Source of the DNA: VXYL01 sp965116345
GTDB lineage: Bacteria > Pseudomonadota > Gammaproteobacteria > Pseudomonadales > Azotimanducaceae
Length of the DNA stretch: 64,000 nucleotides
NCBI GenBank assembly: GCA_965116345.1
Contig: OZ220680.1
Span: forward strand, 62,001 to 126,000
Reading direction: 5' to 3'
The notes under the pieces are model-generated. The model did not search any database. It had not been told where the DNA came from and saw nothing but the letters and a program-made list of their open reading frames with translations. Made by a program: the position numbers and the translations under genes. Of this stretch, positions 19,317 through 29,300 are shown in pieces (the stretch's first letter is position 1; the number at the start of each line of letters is the position of its first letter).

Positions 19317-20202
19317 CCAACGGGGTTCCGGCGGCGACATCGAGCAGCTGATCGCGACGTTCGCGGCTCGCCTCGACGCCGCGAACGTGGCATTCGGCCA
19401 CGGCACGGACAACGCCAGAGACGAAGCCTGGCGGCTGGTGACCGGAGCGCTTCGTGGACGTCCGCTCACAGCGGCGCTTCGGCGGGAACTTGAGATTCTG
19501 CTCGACCGCCGTATCGGCGAACGGGTTCCGGTGCCCTATCTGACCGGGGAGGCCTGGTTCGGCGACCTGCGTCTCCGTATTCCCGCCGGCGTGATGATCC
19601 CGCGTTCACCCATTGCCGAGGTCGTCGCCCGGCGAGTTCGACCCTGGCTCACGGTTGAGCCGCGAGGCATTCTCGACCTGTGCTGTGGGTCAGGCTGCAT
19701 CGGCATTGCGGCGGCGCATGTGTTCGCCAATGCCACGGTGGATCTCGTCGACGACGAGCCCGCCGCGGTCGCGGCGGCGCGTGACAACGTCCGCAACACG
19801 GATCGGTCGGTCGCGGCGCGCATGGAGGTGATCGCCTCGGACCTGTTCGAGAACCTGGGTGGGCGCCGGTACGACCTCGTGCTCTGCAATCCCCCGTATG
19901 CGACGACTGTCGAACTCGACGCCGTGCCCGAAGAGTTCCGTCACGAACCACGCCATGGCCTCGATGGCGGTACCGACGGCCTGGCCGTGTGGCGCCGGAT
20001 CATCGCGCACGTCGGCGCGCATCTGACCCCGGATGGCGTGCTCGTGGGCGAGGCCGGGAACCTCAGTGCCGCGTTCGACGTGGCGTTCCCCGACGTCGGT
20101 GCCGTCTGGCTCGACTTGGAGCAGGCCGAACCGCAGGAGGGAGGCGGTTTCGGGGTGTTTGTCGCGTTTGCCAGTGGATTCGAGGCTCGGCGTATGGGGT
20201 AA
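19225..20202 (+). CDS. prmB: Ribosomal protein uL3 glutamine methyltransferase
   Basis: A SAM-dependent methyltransferase of the HemK/PrmB group that methylates a glutamine of ribosomal protein L3. Seen: the AANVAFGHGTDNARDEA N-terminal block shared with E. coli PrmB, the MIPRSPIAEVV segment, the SAM-binding ILDLCCGSGCIGIA and the catalytic LCNPPY motif. The start is unclear. The only in-frame ATG is 19225, inside the DUF4892 gene (92-bp overlap); an in-frame TTG follows at 19252. The best ribosome-binding site (GGGAGGGAG, 19301-19309) precedes a TTG at 19313 that is out of frame and hits a stop after 12 codons. Real translation may begin nearer 19310 with a rare codon, or an indel may be present. 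It lies 9 bp upstream of aroC, a common pairing in gammaproteobacteria. Confidence 0.9.
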   Translation: MQPGSGWGRLPRAKGCRHPAWNSWHREGVVDQRGSGGDIEQLIATFAARLDAANVAFGHGTDNARDEAWRLVTGALRGRPLTAALRRELEILLDRRIGERVPVPYLTGEAWFGDLRLRIPAGVMIPRSPIAEVVARRVRPWLTVEPRGILDLCCGSGCIGIAAAHVFANATVDLVDDEPAAVAAARDNVRNTDRSVAARMEVIASDLFENLGGRRYDLVLCNPPYATTVELDAVPEEFRHEPRHGLDGGTDGLAVWRRIIAHVGAHLTPDGVLVGEAGNLSAAFDVAFPDVGAVWLDLEQAEPQEGGGFGVFVAFASGFEARRMG

Positions 20203-20211
20203 CCTATCCCC

Positions 20212-21285
20212 ATGGCGGGCAATACGTTCGGACAGGCCTTTACGCTCACCACCTTCGGCGAGAGCCACGGTCCGGCCCTCGGGGCCGTGGTGGACGGCTG
20301 TCCCCCGGGACTGGCGCTCGACGAGGCGGACCTGCAGCACGATCTGGACCGGCGGCGCCCGGGCCAGTCCAAGTACACCACCCAGCGCAGGGAGCCCGAC
20401 CAGGTGCGCATTCTTTCCGGCGTCTTCGAAGGCGTGACCACCGGCACGCCCATCGGTCTCGCCATCGACAACGTCGACAAACGCTCGCGAGACTACAGCC
20501 GGATCAAGGACCAGTTCCGCCCGGCGCACGCCGACTTCACCTACGCGGCCAAGTACGGGGTGCGCGACCACCGTGGGGGAGGGCGGTCGTCCGCCCGCGA
20601 AACGGCCATGTGGGTCGCCGCAGGCGCGATCGCCCGCAAGTACCTTGGCGAGCGTGCCGGCATTGCCATCCGGGGCTATCTGGCGCAGATCGGCGACCAC
20701 GAGCTGGACATCGTCGACTTGGATGCGGTGGACGCCAACCCGTTCTTCTGCCCCGACCCGGACGCGGTTGACGACATCGCCGCCCTGATCGATGCCCTGC
20801 GCAGGGACGGCGATTCCATCGGCGCCAAGATCACCGTCGTCGCCACGAACATGCCCGTTGGTCTGGGCGAGCCCGTGTTCGGCAAGCTGGACGGGGACCT
20901 CGCCAAGGGGCTCATGGGCATCAACGCGGTCAAGGGTGTGGAATTCGGCTCGGGCTTCGGCTCGGTGCGCCAGCGGGGCAGCGAGCACCGCGACGAACGC
21001 GATGCCGGCGGATTCCTGTCCAACGACGCCGGCGGCGTGCTCGGTGGAATTTCCTCTGGCCAGGATCTGGTCGCGAGCATCGCCCTCAAGCCCACATCGA
21101 GCATCACCAAGCCCGGCAAGAGCCTGGATACCGACGGCAACGAGGTCGAGGTCGTGACCACGGGTCGACACGATCCCTGTGTCGGCATCCGTGCCACCCC
21201 CATCGCCGAAGCCGTGGTCGCGCTGGTCCTGATGGACCATCTGCTCCGCGACCGTGCACAGAACGCGAACGTCTCCCGCTCGTAG
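20212..21285 (+). CDS. aroC: Chorismate synthase
   Basis: A 357-residue FMN-dependent enzyme catalysing the last shikimate step, 5-enolpyruvylshikimate 3-phosphate to chorismate. Three family signatures are visible: GESHGPALGAVVDGCPPG near the start, RRPGQSKYTTQR, and HRGGGRSSARETAMWVAAGA, followed by the C-terminal PTSSITKPGKSLDT and RHDPCVGIRATPI. Length is normal. It supplies chorismate for the Trp pathway encoded 10 kb downstream; aroA is also in this window. The ATG at 20212 gives the typical MAGNTFGQAF start. Confidence 0.97.
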   Translation: MAGNTFGQAFTLTTFGESHGPALGAVVDGCPPGLALDEADLQHDLDRRRPGQSKYTTQRREPDQVRILSGVFEGVTTGTPIGLAIDNVDKRSRDYSRIKDQFRPAHADFTYAAKYGVRDHRGGGRSSARETAMWVAAGAIARKYLGERAGIAIRGYLAQIGDHELDIVDLDAVDANPFFCPDPDAVDDIAALIDALRRDGDSIGAKITVVATNMPVGLGEPVFGKLDGDLAKGLMGINAVKGVEFGSGFGSVRQRGSEHRDERDAGGFLSNDAGGVLGGISSGQDLVASIALKPTSSITKPGKSLDTDGNEVEVVTTGRHDPCVGIRATPIAEAVVALVLMDHLLRDRAQNANVSRS

Positions 21286-21294
21286 GGGCGGGCG

Positions 21295-21311
21295 CGCGCC
21301 CTCCGGGCGCG
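21295..21311. repeat. REP-like hairpin CGCGCCC-TCC-GGGCGCG
   Basis: A perfect 7-bp GC stem with a 3-nt loop, 10 bases after the aroC stop. The preceding CGTAGGGGCGGG matches the start of the 34-bp repeats at 37064 and 37115. The same arms recur at 41955-41972 and 54929-54946. It may terminate or stabilise the aroC message; it lacks a T-tract. Confidence 0.55.
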
Positions 21312-21377
21312 ACGGGCGTTGTCTTGCGCCGGTTGCCCTCCTACCATTCGCGCTCCCGACCACTAGGTAGGCTCCGC

Positions 21378-22790
21378 GTGGCAGGCAAGACCGTATACGA
21401 CAAGATCTGGGATGCGCATGCCGTCGCCGAACGCGACGACGGACTCACCATCCTGTACGTGGATCGCCACCTCCTGCATGAGGTGACCTCGCCCCAGGCG
21501 TTCGAAGGCCTGACGCTGGCCGGGCGAAGGCCTTGGCGACTCGGGGCCAATCTGGCGACGCCGGACCACAACGTGCCGACGACGGGCCGGGCGCGCGGCA
21601 TCGCCGGCATCGAGGATCCCATCGCCAAGGCCCAGGTGGTCACCTTGGACGAGAACTGCAGGCGGTTCGACATCGAACAGTTCGACATGACCGACCGTCG
21701 CCAGGGCATTGTCCACGTCATCGGACCCGAACAGGGCGCCACGCTGCCGGGCATGACCATCGTCTGCGGCGACTCGCACACGTCCACCCACGGGGCCTTC
21801 GCCGCCCTGGCGCACGGCATCGGCACCTCGGAAGTCGAGCACGTGCTCGCAACGCAGTGCCTCGTCCAGCAGAAGAGCCGCAACATGCGCATCACGGTGG
21901 AAGGGGAACCCGGTTCGGGGGTCAGCGCCAAGGACCTGATCCTCGCCATCATCCGCGCCATCGGCACCGCCGGCGCCACCGGGCACACCATCGAGTACGC
22001 CGGAAGCGCCGTGCGCGCCCTATCCATGGAGGCGCGCATGACGCTGTGCAACATGTCCATCGAAGCCGGTGCCCGGGCGGGGCTCGTGGCCGTGGACGCC
22101 ACGACCCTGGAATACGTTCATGGCCGACCGTTCGCACCGACCGGTTCCATGTGGGATCGCGCGGAAACGTACTGGCGGACCCTGGTTTCCGATGCGGATG
22201 CCGCGTTCGACCAGGAGTTCGGGCTGGATGCCGCGGCGGTCGCGCCGCAGGTGTCGTGGGGCACGTCGCCGGAACTCGTGGTGGGCATCGACGAGGCCGT
22301 GCCGGCACCCGAGGACTTCGACGACCCCGGCAAGCGTGAACTCTGCCAGCGCGCGTTGAAGTACATGGACCTCGAGCCGGGTACGCCGATCACCGATGTG
22401 AGCGTCGACCGAGTGTTCATCGGCTCGTGCACCAACGGTCGGATCGAGGACCTGCGCGCAGCCGCGGAGGTGCTTGCCGGCCGGCAGGTGGCGGCAAGCG
22501 TGACCCAGGCAATGGCCGTACCCGGCTCGGGCCTGGTGAAGGAACAGGCCGAGGCCGAGGGCCTCGATTCCGTGTTCACCGCCGCCGGCTTCGAGTGGCG
22601 CGATCCGGGGTGCTCCATGTGTCTCGCCATGAACGACGACCGTCTCTATCCGGGAGAACGCTCGGCCGCCACGTCCAACCGCAACTTCGAAGGCAGACAG
22701 GGTCATTTGGGGCGCACCCACCTTGTCAGTCCGGCCATGGCGGCCGCCGCCGCGGTGGCCGGTCACTTCACCGACGTCAGGAGCCTGTGA
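21378..22790 (+). CDS. leuC: 3-isopropylmalate dehydratase large subunit
   Basis: A 470-residue aconitase-family [4Fe-4S] subunit that, with LeuD, isomerises 2-isopropylmalate to 3-isopropylmalate in leucine biosynthesis. Cluster ligands are visible in VFIGSCTNGR and in PGCSMCLAMN; substrate-binding VCGDSHTSTHGAFAALAHGIGTSEVEH is also intact. The GTG at 21378 is chosen because it gives the canonical AGKTVYDKIWDAH N terminus and has an AGGTAG purine stretch upstream; the longer frame from 21324 adds 18 unconserved residues. The stop overlaps the leuD ATG by one base. Confidence 0.96.
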   Translation: MAGKTVYDKIWDAHAVAERDDGLTILYVDRHLLHEVTSPQAFEGLTLAGRRPWRLGANLATPDHNVPTTGRARGIAGIEDPIAKAQVVTLDENCRRFDIEQFDMTDRRQGIVHVIGPEQGATLPGMTIVCGDSHTSTHGAFAALAHGIGTSEVEHVLATQCLVQQKSRNMRITVEGEPGSGVSAKDLILAIIRAIGTAGATGHTIEYAGSAVRALSMEARMTLCNMSIEAGARAGLVAVDATTLEYVHGRPFAPTGSMWDRAETYWRTLVSDADAAFDQEFGLDAAAVAPQVSWGTSPELVVGIDEAVPAPEDFDDPGKRELCQRALKYMDLEPGTPITDVSVDRVFIGSCTNGRIEDLRAAAEVLAGRQVAASVTQAMAVPGSGLVKEQAEAEGLDSVFTAAGFEWRDPGCSMCLAMNDDRLYPGERSAATSNRNFEGRQGHLGRTHLVSPAMAAAAAVAGHFTDVRSL

Positions 22791-23437
22791 TGGAGCCCTT
22801 CGTCACGCATCGGGGTGGGGTTGTTCCCCTGGACCGGGCCAACGTCGACACCGACCAGATCATTCCCAAGCAGTTCCTGAAGTCGATCCGCCGAACGGGA
22901 TTCGGCGACAACCTGTTCGACGCCTGGCGCTATCGCGACGAGGGCGAGATCGGCAAGAACGCCAACGAGCGGCGCATCAACCACGACTTCGTCCTCAACC
23001 AGCCGCGTTACGCCGAGGCCAGCATCCTGCTTGCGCGCGACAACTTCGGCTGCGGGTCGAGTCGGGAACACGCCGTGTGGGCGCTGCAGGAGTACGGGTT
23101 CCGCTGCGTGATCGCGCCGAGCTTTGCCGACATATTCTTCAATAACTCGTTGAAGAACGGGTTTCTTCTGATTGTTCTTAAACAAGAAACAATCGACGAA
23201 CTCTTTGCCCTCGTGCAGCGCCGGACGGGGTTCGAGGTGGAGGTGGACCTGCACCGCCAGACCATCGAGGGCCCCGGCTTCGCGGCGGATTTCGATATCG
23301 AGCCTGAACGCAAGCGCCTGCTCGTGGAAGGACTCGACGACATCGGCGCAACGCTTGCCCATGCCGACGCGATCCGTGAATTCGAGCAGCAACACCGGAC
23401 ACGCATGCCCTGGGTGTTTGCCCGCGACGCCTCATGA
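22790..23437 (+). CDS. leuD: 3-isopropylmalate dehydratase small subunit
   Basis: A 215-residue swivelling-domain subunit of isopropylmalate isomerase. Seen: VVPLDRANVDTDQIIPKQFL near the N terminus and ILLARDNFGCGSSREHAVWA, the hallmark of LeuD. The start ATG shares a base with the leuC TGA (TGATG), a classic coupling arrangement, and the stop overlaps leuB by 4 bases. The stretch around 23140-23210 is locally AT-richer than its surroundings, but the protein stays conserved there (NSLKNGFLLIVL). Confidence 0.96.
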   Translation: MEPFVTHRGGVVPLDRANVDTDQIIPKQFLKSIRRTGFGDNLFDAWRYRDEGEIGKNANERRINHDFVLNQPRYAEASILLARDNFGCGSSREHAVWALQEYGFRCVIAPSFADIFFNNSLKNGFLLIVLKQETIDELFALVQRRTGFEVEVDLHRQTIEGPGFAADFDIEPERKRLLVEGLDDIGATLAHADAIREFEQQHRTRMPWVFARDAS

Positions 23438-24504
23438 GTCACCGAATCCTGGTCATCCCCGGGGACGGCATCGGGGCCGAAGTTATGCCCCACGTGGTCC
23501 GCGTGCTCGATGCGCTCGGTGTGCCGCTGACCTACGAACACGCCGATCTCGGCGGGGTCGCGATCGATACCCACGGCACACCGCTGCCGCCCTCGACGTT
23601 GGCGGCCGCGCAGGAGTCCGATGCGGTGCTGCTCGGCGCCGTGGGCGGCCCCAAGTGGGACAACCTGTCCATGGCTCAACGACCCGAGAAGGGCCTGCTC
23701 GGCATGCGCGCGGGTCTCGAGGCGTTCGCCAACCTGCGCCCGGCGATGCTGTTCGAACCGCTGGCGGCCGCGTCGTCGCTGCGCCCGGAGCTGGTCGCGG
23801 GTCTCGACATCCTCATCGTCCGGGAGTTGACCGGCGGGATCTACTTCGGCGAACCACGTGGCGTGGACACCGAGGATGGTCGCCGACGGGGCTTCAACAC
23901 CTACGTCTACGCCGAGGACGAGATCGCCCGCATCGCGCGCACCGCGTTCGACCTCGCCGGCAAGCGCAACGGTCGCTTAACATCGGTGGACAAGGCCAAC
24001 GTGCTGGAAGTGACCCAGCTGTGGCGCGACGTGGTCAACGAGGTGCACGCCGACTACCCGGACGTGGAACTCGACCATCTCTACGTCGACAACGCGGCGA
24101 TGCAGCTGGTCCGCGAGCCCAAGCAGTTCGACGTCCTGGTGACGGGCAACATGTTCGGCGACATCCTCTCCGACGTGGCCGCAATGCTCACGGGTTCCCT
24201 GGGCATGCTGCCCTCGGCCTCGCTGAATGCCCGGGACCAAGGCCTCTACGAGCCGGTGCACGGCAGCGCCCCGGACATCGCGGGCCGCAACGTCGCCAAT
24301 CCGTTGGCGACGATTCTCTCGGCCGCCATGATGCTGCGCTACAGCCTGGGCGAGCCGGAAGCGGCGGATCGGATCGAGGGGGCCGTGAACCGCGTCCTGG
24401 ACCAGGGCCATCGCACCGCCGATATCATGCCCGGCCACGCGGGTGAGGATATCCGCCTGGTCGGTACCGACGCGATGGCGGATGCCGTGATTGCGGCACT
24501 CTAG
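23434..24504 (+). CDS. leuB: 3-isopropylmalate dehydrogenase
   Basis: A 356-residue NAD-dependent, metal-requiring beta-decarboxylating dehydrogenase, third step of the leucine branch. Seen: IPGDGIGAEVMPHVVRVLD, LLGAVGGPKWD, the RELTGGIYFGEPRG segment, KANVLEVTQLWRDVV and the metal-binding NMFGDILSDVAAMLTGSLGMLPSASL, then EPVHGSAPDIAG. Length normal. Overlaps leuD by 4 bases, so leuCDB is a tight operon. No leuA is present here. Confidence 0.97.
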   Translation: MSHRILVIPGDGIGAEVMPHVVRVLDALGVPLTYEHADLGGVAIDTHGTPLPPSTLAAAQESDAVLLGAVGGPKWDNLSMAQRPEKGLLGMRAGLEAFANLRPAMLFEPLAAASSLRPELVAGLDILIVRELTGGIYFGEPRGVDTEDGRRRGFNTYVYAEDEIARIARTAFDLAGKRNGRLTSVDKANVLEVTQLWRDVVNEVHADYPDVELDHLYVDNAAMQLVREPKQFDVLVTGNMFGDILSDVAAMLTGSLGMLPSASLNARDQGLYEPVHGSAPDIAGRNVANPLATILSAAMMLRYSLGEPEAADRIEGAVNRVLDQGHRTADIMPGHAGEDIRLVGTDAMADAVIAAL

Positions 24505-24549
24505 GCGCCACGGTACGATGCCCGCCCCCTGCAAACCCGCCAGGATCTC

Positions 24550-25560
24550 ATGGAAAGGCTGAACGTCGCGATCGTCGGCGCCACGGGTGCCGTGGGCGAG
24601 GCCATGCGCGGCATCCTGGATGAACGCGCCTTTCCGGTGGGGGACATTCGCCTGCTGGCGAGTGCGCGTTCCCGCGGCATGCGCTTCACGGTGGGCGGCA
24701 GGTCGCGAACGGTCGAGGTGCCCGACGACTTCGACTTCGAAGGCACGCAGATCGCGCTGTTCTCCGCCGGGTCCGGGATCTCGCGCGAGCATGCGCCGCG
24801 CGCTGCCGCCGCCGGCGCGGTCGTCATCGACAACACGTCGGCCTTTCGCCAGGAGCCGAACGTCCCGCTGGTCGTGCCCGAGGTCAACCGGGAGCGCATC
24901 GCCGACGGCATCGGGCCGAACATCATCGCCAACCCGAACTGCGTGGCCATTCCGTTGACGGTGGCGTGCAAGCCGATCCACGACGCGGTGGGCATCGAGC
25001 GCATCAACGTCGCCACCTACCAGTCGGTGTCGGGCGCCGGCGCTTCGGGTGTCCGCGAGTTGGAGAGCCAGGCCGCTCAAGTGGTACGCGGAGAAAAGGT
25101 CGACGACTTCCCGGTGCATCCGGTACAGATGGCGTTCAACGTGGTGTCGCACGCTTGGGAGACCTACGAGAACGGCTATACCGAAGAGGAAACCAAGGTC
25201 GTCCAGGAGACCAAGAAGATCCTCGAGGACGATGGCATAGAGGTGAACCCCACCTGCGTGCGCGTGCCGGTGTACCACGGTCATTCCATGGCGCTGCACA
25301 TCGAGACCCGAGACGCCATTGCGCCGGCCGAGGCACGGGACCTCCTCAAGCGCGCCGAAGGCGTCGTGCTGGTCGACGAAGGTGCGCCCACGGCCGTGGG
25401 TCACGCCGCCGGCGCCGATGGCGTCTTCGTCGGTCGAGTACGAAGCGCTCTCGGCCACGAACGCGGACTGAACCTCTGGGTGGTCTCGGACAACGTCCGC
25501 AAGGGAGCCGCCCTCAACAGCATCCAGATCGCCGAAGAGGTGCGCGGGCTGCTCGGCTGA
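24550..25560 (+). CDS. asd: Aspartate-semialdehyde dehydrogenase
   Basis: A 336-residue NADPH-dependent enzyme that makes aspartate semialdehyde from aspartyl phosphate, feeding Lys, Met, Thr and diaminopimelate. Seen: VAIVGATGAVGEAMRGILDE (nucleotide binding), IDNTSAFR, the catalytic-Cys motif NPNCVAIPLTVA, QSVSGAGASGVREL and RVPVYHGHSMALHIE. Start MERLNVAIVG at the ATG at 24550. It follows leuB by 45 bp; in Pseudomonas-type genomes fimV commonly sits between asd and truA, but here truA begins 7 bp after asd. Confidence 0.97.
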   Translation: MERLNVAIVGATGAVGEAMRGILDERAFPVGDIRLLASARSRGMRFTVGGRSRTVEVPDDFDFEGTQIALFSAGSGISREHAPRAAAAGAVVIDNTSAFRQEPNVPLVVPEVNRERIADGIGPNIIANPNCVAIPLTVACKPIHDAVGIERINVATYQSVSGAGASGVRELESQAAQVVRGEKVDDFPVHPVQMAFNVVSHAWETYENGYTEEETKVVQETKKILEDDGIEVNPTCVRVPVYHGHSMALHIETRDAIAPAEARDLLKRAEGVVLVDEGAPTAVGHAAGADGVFVGRVRSALGHERGLNLWVVSDNVRKGAALNSIQIAEEVRGLLG

Positions 25561-25567
25561 GTTGGCC

Positions 25568-26386
25568 ATGGCGCAGGTCACGTCGCGAACCGTTGTCCTG
25601 GGTGTCGAGTACGACGGCGGCGCCTTCCACGGCTTCCAAAGCCAGAAACACGCCGCCAACGTCCAGGACGCGCTGGAGAGCGCCATCGGCCAAGTGGCGA
25701 ACGAACCCGTGCGCGTGGCGGCAGCCGGACGCACCGACGCCGGGGTCCATGCCACGGCGCAGGTGGTGAGCTTCCAGACCACGGCCGACCGGTCCCCTGA
25801 TGCTTGGCGCCGTGGCGTCTCCAGTCTGACTCCGGATACCGTCGGCATCGTCTGGTCGAGGACTCTCGATCACCCGTTCCACGCCCGCTTCGATGCCGTC
25901 TGGCGGCGCTACGTGTACGTCTACACGGATGCGCCGGCGAGGCCGGTCATCCACCGCAACCTGGTGGCCTGGTCGAGACAACCACTTGCCCATGAACCCA
26001 TGCACGAGGCGGCGCAATGCCTCGTCGGCGAGCAGGACTTCTCCGCCTTCCGCGCGGCCGGCTGCCAATCGGTGTCGCCATGGCGACGCGTGGAATCGGT
26101 GCGGGTCGAACGCGTCAACGGCTACCTCGCCATCGCCATCGTCGCCAACGCGTTCCTCCTGCACATGGTGCGCAACATCGCCGGGGCGCTGCACGCGGTC
26201 GGTGTCGGCGGCCTCACCGAGCAGACATTTCAGGAGCTTTTCGATGGCAGGGACCGGACCAAGGCACCGCCCACCGCGCCACCGCAGGGCCTCTATCTCG
26301 TCGGCGTCGGCTATCCGGAGATGGCGTTGTCGATCAGGCCTCCGCCCGTGCTGGCCGGAGATGCTGCTGGTTCACCTGCTGTCTAG
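25568..26386 (+). CDS. truA: tRNA pseudouridine(38-40) synthase
   Basis: A 272-residue enzyme that converts U38-U40 of tRNA anticodon stems to pseudouridine. Seen: GVEYDGGAFHGFQSQ, the catalytic Asp in AAGRTDAGVHATAQVVSF, FHARFDAVWRRYVY and the C-terminal NAFLLHMVRNIAGAL. The ATG at 25568 is preferred over an in-frame TTG at 25562. The 3' end converges on the minus-strand permease/peptidase gene and overlaps it by 15 bp. Confidence 0.96.
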   Translation: MAQVTSRTVVLGVEYDGGAFHGFQSQKHAANVQDALESAIGQVANEPVRVAAAGRTDAGVHATAQVVSFQTTADRSPDAWRRGVSSLTPDTVGIVWSRTLDHPFHARFDAVWRRYVYVYTDAPARPVIHRNLVAWSRQPLAHEPMHEAAQCLVGEQDFSAFRAAGCQSVSPWRRVESVRVERVNGYLAIAIVANAFLLHMVRNIAGALHAVGVGGLTEQTFQELFDGRDRTKAPPTAPPQGLYLVGVGYPEMALSIRPPPVLAGDAAGSPAV

Positions 26387-29300
26387 GGACGTCCACCGGA
26401 TGGCATCGGCGACGACGGTGGTACCTTCCGTCCGGTTTGTGACCACCAGGCTGACCTGGCCGGCGTCGAGTTCGAAATCGCCCAAGGCGTTCCAGCCAGG
26501 CTCCGAGGCGGTGGCGTCGAAGTCGATCTTGCGTTCGTGCCCATCGGCGTCGACCAGCATCAGGTCGTAGTCGCCCAACGAGGGTCCTGGGGGGCTCGCG
26601 TCCGAGAACTCGATCGATGCGGTGAGCGTGAAGGCCGAGCGCGACCGAGTCGTGAAGCGAGCGTCCAGGTTCGGCAGATGGTAGTCGAGGCGCCACCGGC
26701 CAGACGTCGGTAGCCGCGCGGTGAATGCGGCTTCGCGGCTGCCGTCGCCGGGCGTCACCCGGGCGATGGTCTTGCGGTACAGACCCCAACTGGTGGGTTG
26801 TTCCGCCCGCGACCAATGGCCCTCGACAACGGGGTCGAGCCGTTGGTAGACGGGCAGGCCTTCATCGAGTTCGACGGGTTCTCCAGGTGGGGCGGCGAAG
26901 CCCGGTTGCACCACGAACCCCGGGTCGAGATCGTCAACGACGATACCCACGGGGGGCGGCGGCCGCCAGACGCTGTCGTGGGCACCGACCAGGGGCGGGT
27001 CGTCGCTTGCCTGTTCGGAGTCGGTCTCGGGAACCCTCAAGGGGAACTCCTGACGGTTCAGCGACAGGTAGGGAGCGACCCAGAGTTCGCGCAGCGGCGC
27101 CTGGGTCACGACGCCAACCTCGACCGCCTCCGCGGGGCCCACGCGCACCGGATCGGCGAACCTGACGGGGGCGTCCTTCTGGTCGGTGCGGTAGCGGAGA
27201 CGGAACAGCCCCGGCGTGCCCTCGCCGTTGAAGACGTGGACGCGGACCTGGTAGCGGGGCCTGCCGTCGGCGCCGTCGGCGAGTCGCGCGGTGGCGACAG
27301 GGGAGGCCAGGAATCCGGGAAGCGACGCATCGTGGAGCCAGTCGCCGACCAGCGCGGCCACATTCGCGTCCACGTGCGTCGAGACCCGCGCGAAGTCGTC
27401 CGCGTCGAACAGGCCGCCGTCGAATCGGTCGCGCAACTCGGCGAGCAGCCTGGCGGTGGTTTCCCGTCCCAGGTCATCGGCAATCGAGCGCGCGACGGCT
27501 TCGCCCTTCAGCGTGAGGACGTTGACCGCCTGGGCGGGATCGTCGAGGTCGAGATCGACGAGCGCCGTGCCCACGGCGCGTTCCCAGACGGCCGGTGTGC
27601 GGACACCGGCGAAGACTTCCCCGGATGCTTGACCCGACCCGCCGATCAGGAGGCTGACGATCGAGTCGGCCAGAAGTTCGGGCACGGACGCGCTCTGGGC
27701 GTAGACATGCGCCGAGAAGTGCCCACCGTCGCCGCCGAGCATGCGGGTGGCGAGGTCGTGACAGACGAAATCCAAAGCGTGTGCGCCCGGCCCGGCTGCA
27801 CCGGTCTGGCCGAGAAAAGCGTGGTGCGCCAAACCCGCGAACGGGTTGCCTCCGGTCCTCACCCGACCGAAGTAGCGGCGCAGGTGTTCCACCTGCTGGT
27901 CGGCCAGGTCGTCGGGACGGGGTTCCGGAATCGAGATGCGCGCGGTAGGGAGGCCGCGTTCCCGCAACATCAGCACCCCCGGTATCGCCATCACCGAAGG
28001 CATGCGCCATCCGCCACCGAAACTTCGCAAGGGTGCGGGTATCTCAACGAGGCTCAACGCGCCGTATGGATAGCCGAGGCCCATCGCGTCCATGTCCGCC
28101 AACACCTCGGCCACCGCGGCCGCGATTTCGCTTGCCGAATCGGCGAACAGCCCCATGGTCCGCGCATGGGCACTGCTGACCAGCAACTCCACCTCGACGC
28201 CATGGAGCTCGGTCGCGTAGCGCACGAAGCGCGAGGCCAACAGTCCGACTTCGGCAACAGCCACCTCGGGCTGGAACCGGAACAGCTCCGCTTCGACCGT
28301 CTCTCGCCGACCCGGGCCGGCGACGAGCCATCCGGGGGGCACGCGGACCGTGAGGTCGACCGCCCTGAACTTCTGCGGCAGGGTGACATGCCCCGTTTCG
28401 GCTGCGGCCACAACCGGCTCGGGCAGCCAATGCACGCCGGGCATCAACGCCACGTAGCGTCGGTCGAACAGGGATGCCTCGGTGCCGAGGCCGCGCAGCG
28501 GATTGGGTCCCACAACCCGGCGAACGTCGATGGCGCTGTCCAGGTAGCCGAACCCGGCTTCGGGAATCCCGGCGGCGCTGATCGCAAGGCGCACCTCTCC
28601 ACCGGCGTCGGACGCTGCCACGCGCAGGATTCCCGCAGCGTGTTCGAACGGCGCTTGCCGGCCATCCAGGTCGACGTCCTTGATCGACAGGCCGGGGTTG
28701 AAATGGAACAGCAATTCCCCGGGCGCCGGCGCCACCCTCAATGCCAGCTCGATGTCGAGGGCCAACCGGGTGCCGGGGTCGATGTCGACTTCACCGGTGA
28801 TCCCATGCAGTTCGAAGGCCCGAGATTCGCTTTGCCGGGCATCCCGCTCCGCCGCGGCCCAACGCTCACGCTCGGTCAGTGTCCCGTGGGCCGTGACGAG
28901 GGCAGCCGCGATCCCGAGGGCGCCGACGGTGAGCAGCGCGCCCACCAGCACCAGCCGCCTCGCCGGTGTGGCGGTGTCGGCGCGTGGCAGCAGGATGGCG
29001 GCAAGACCGATGAAGCCGGCGGCGGTAGTCAACTGCGCAATGCGTATCAGCACGGTGGGTCCGTCCGGCCACGCCGAGACCAGGTCCGACACAAGACGAT
29101 CGGGACTCGGATCCACGTAGAGCAGAAGCCACTCGGGCGCGTATGACAGGCCCCAGAACCCGAGACCGAGGAGGGCGAAGGCACCGATCGCCACGAACAG
29201 CCGATGGCGCAGGGCTGCCGCCAACAGGTAGACGCACGCCGTCCAGAACACGAGAACGGGGATGGCGTCGGCAAAGGCGAAGACGGCGAGCGAGAGCGGT

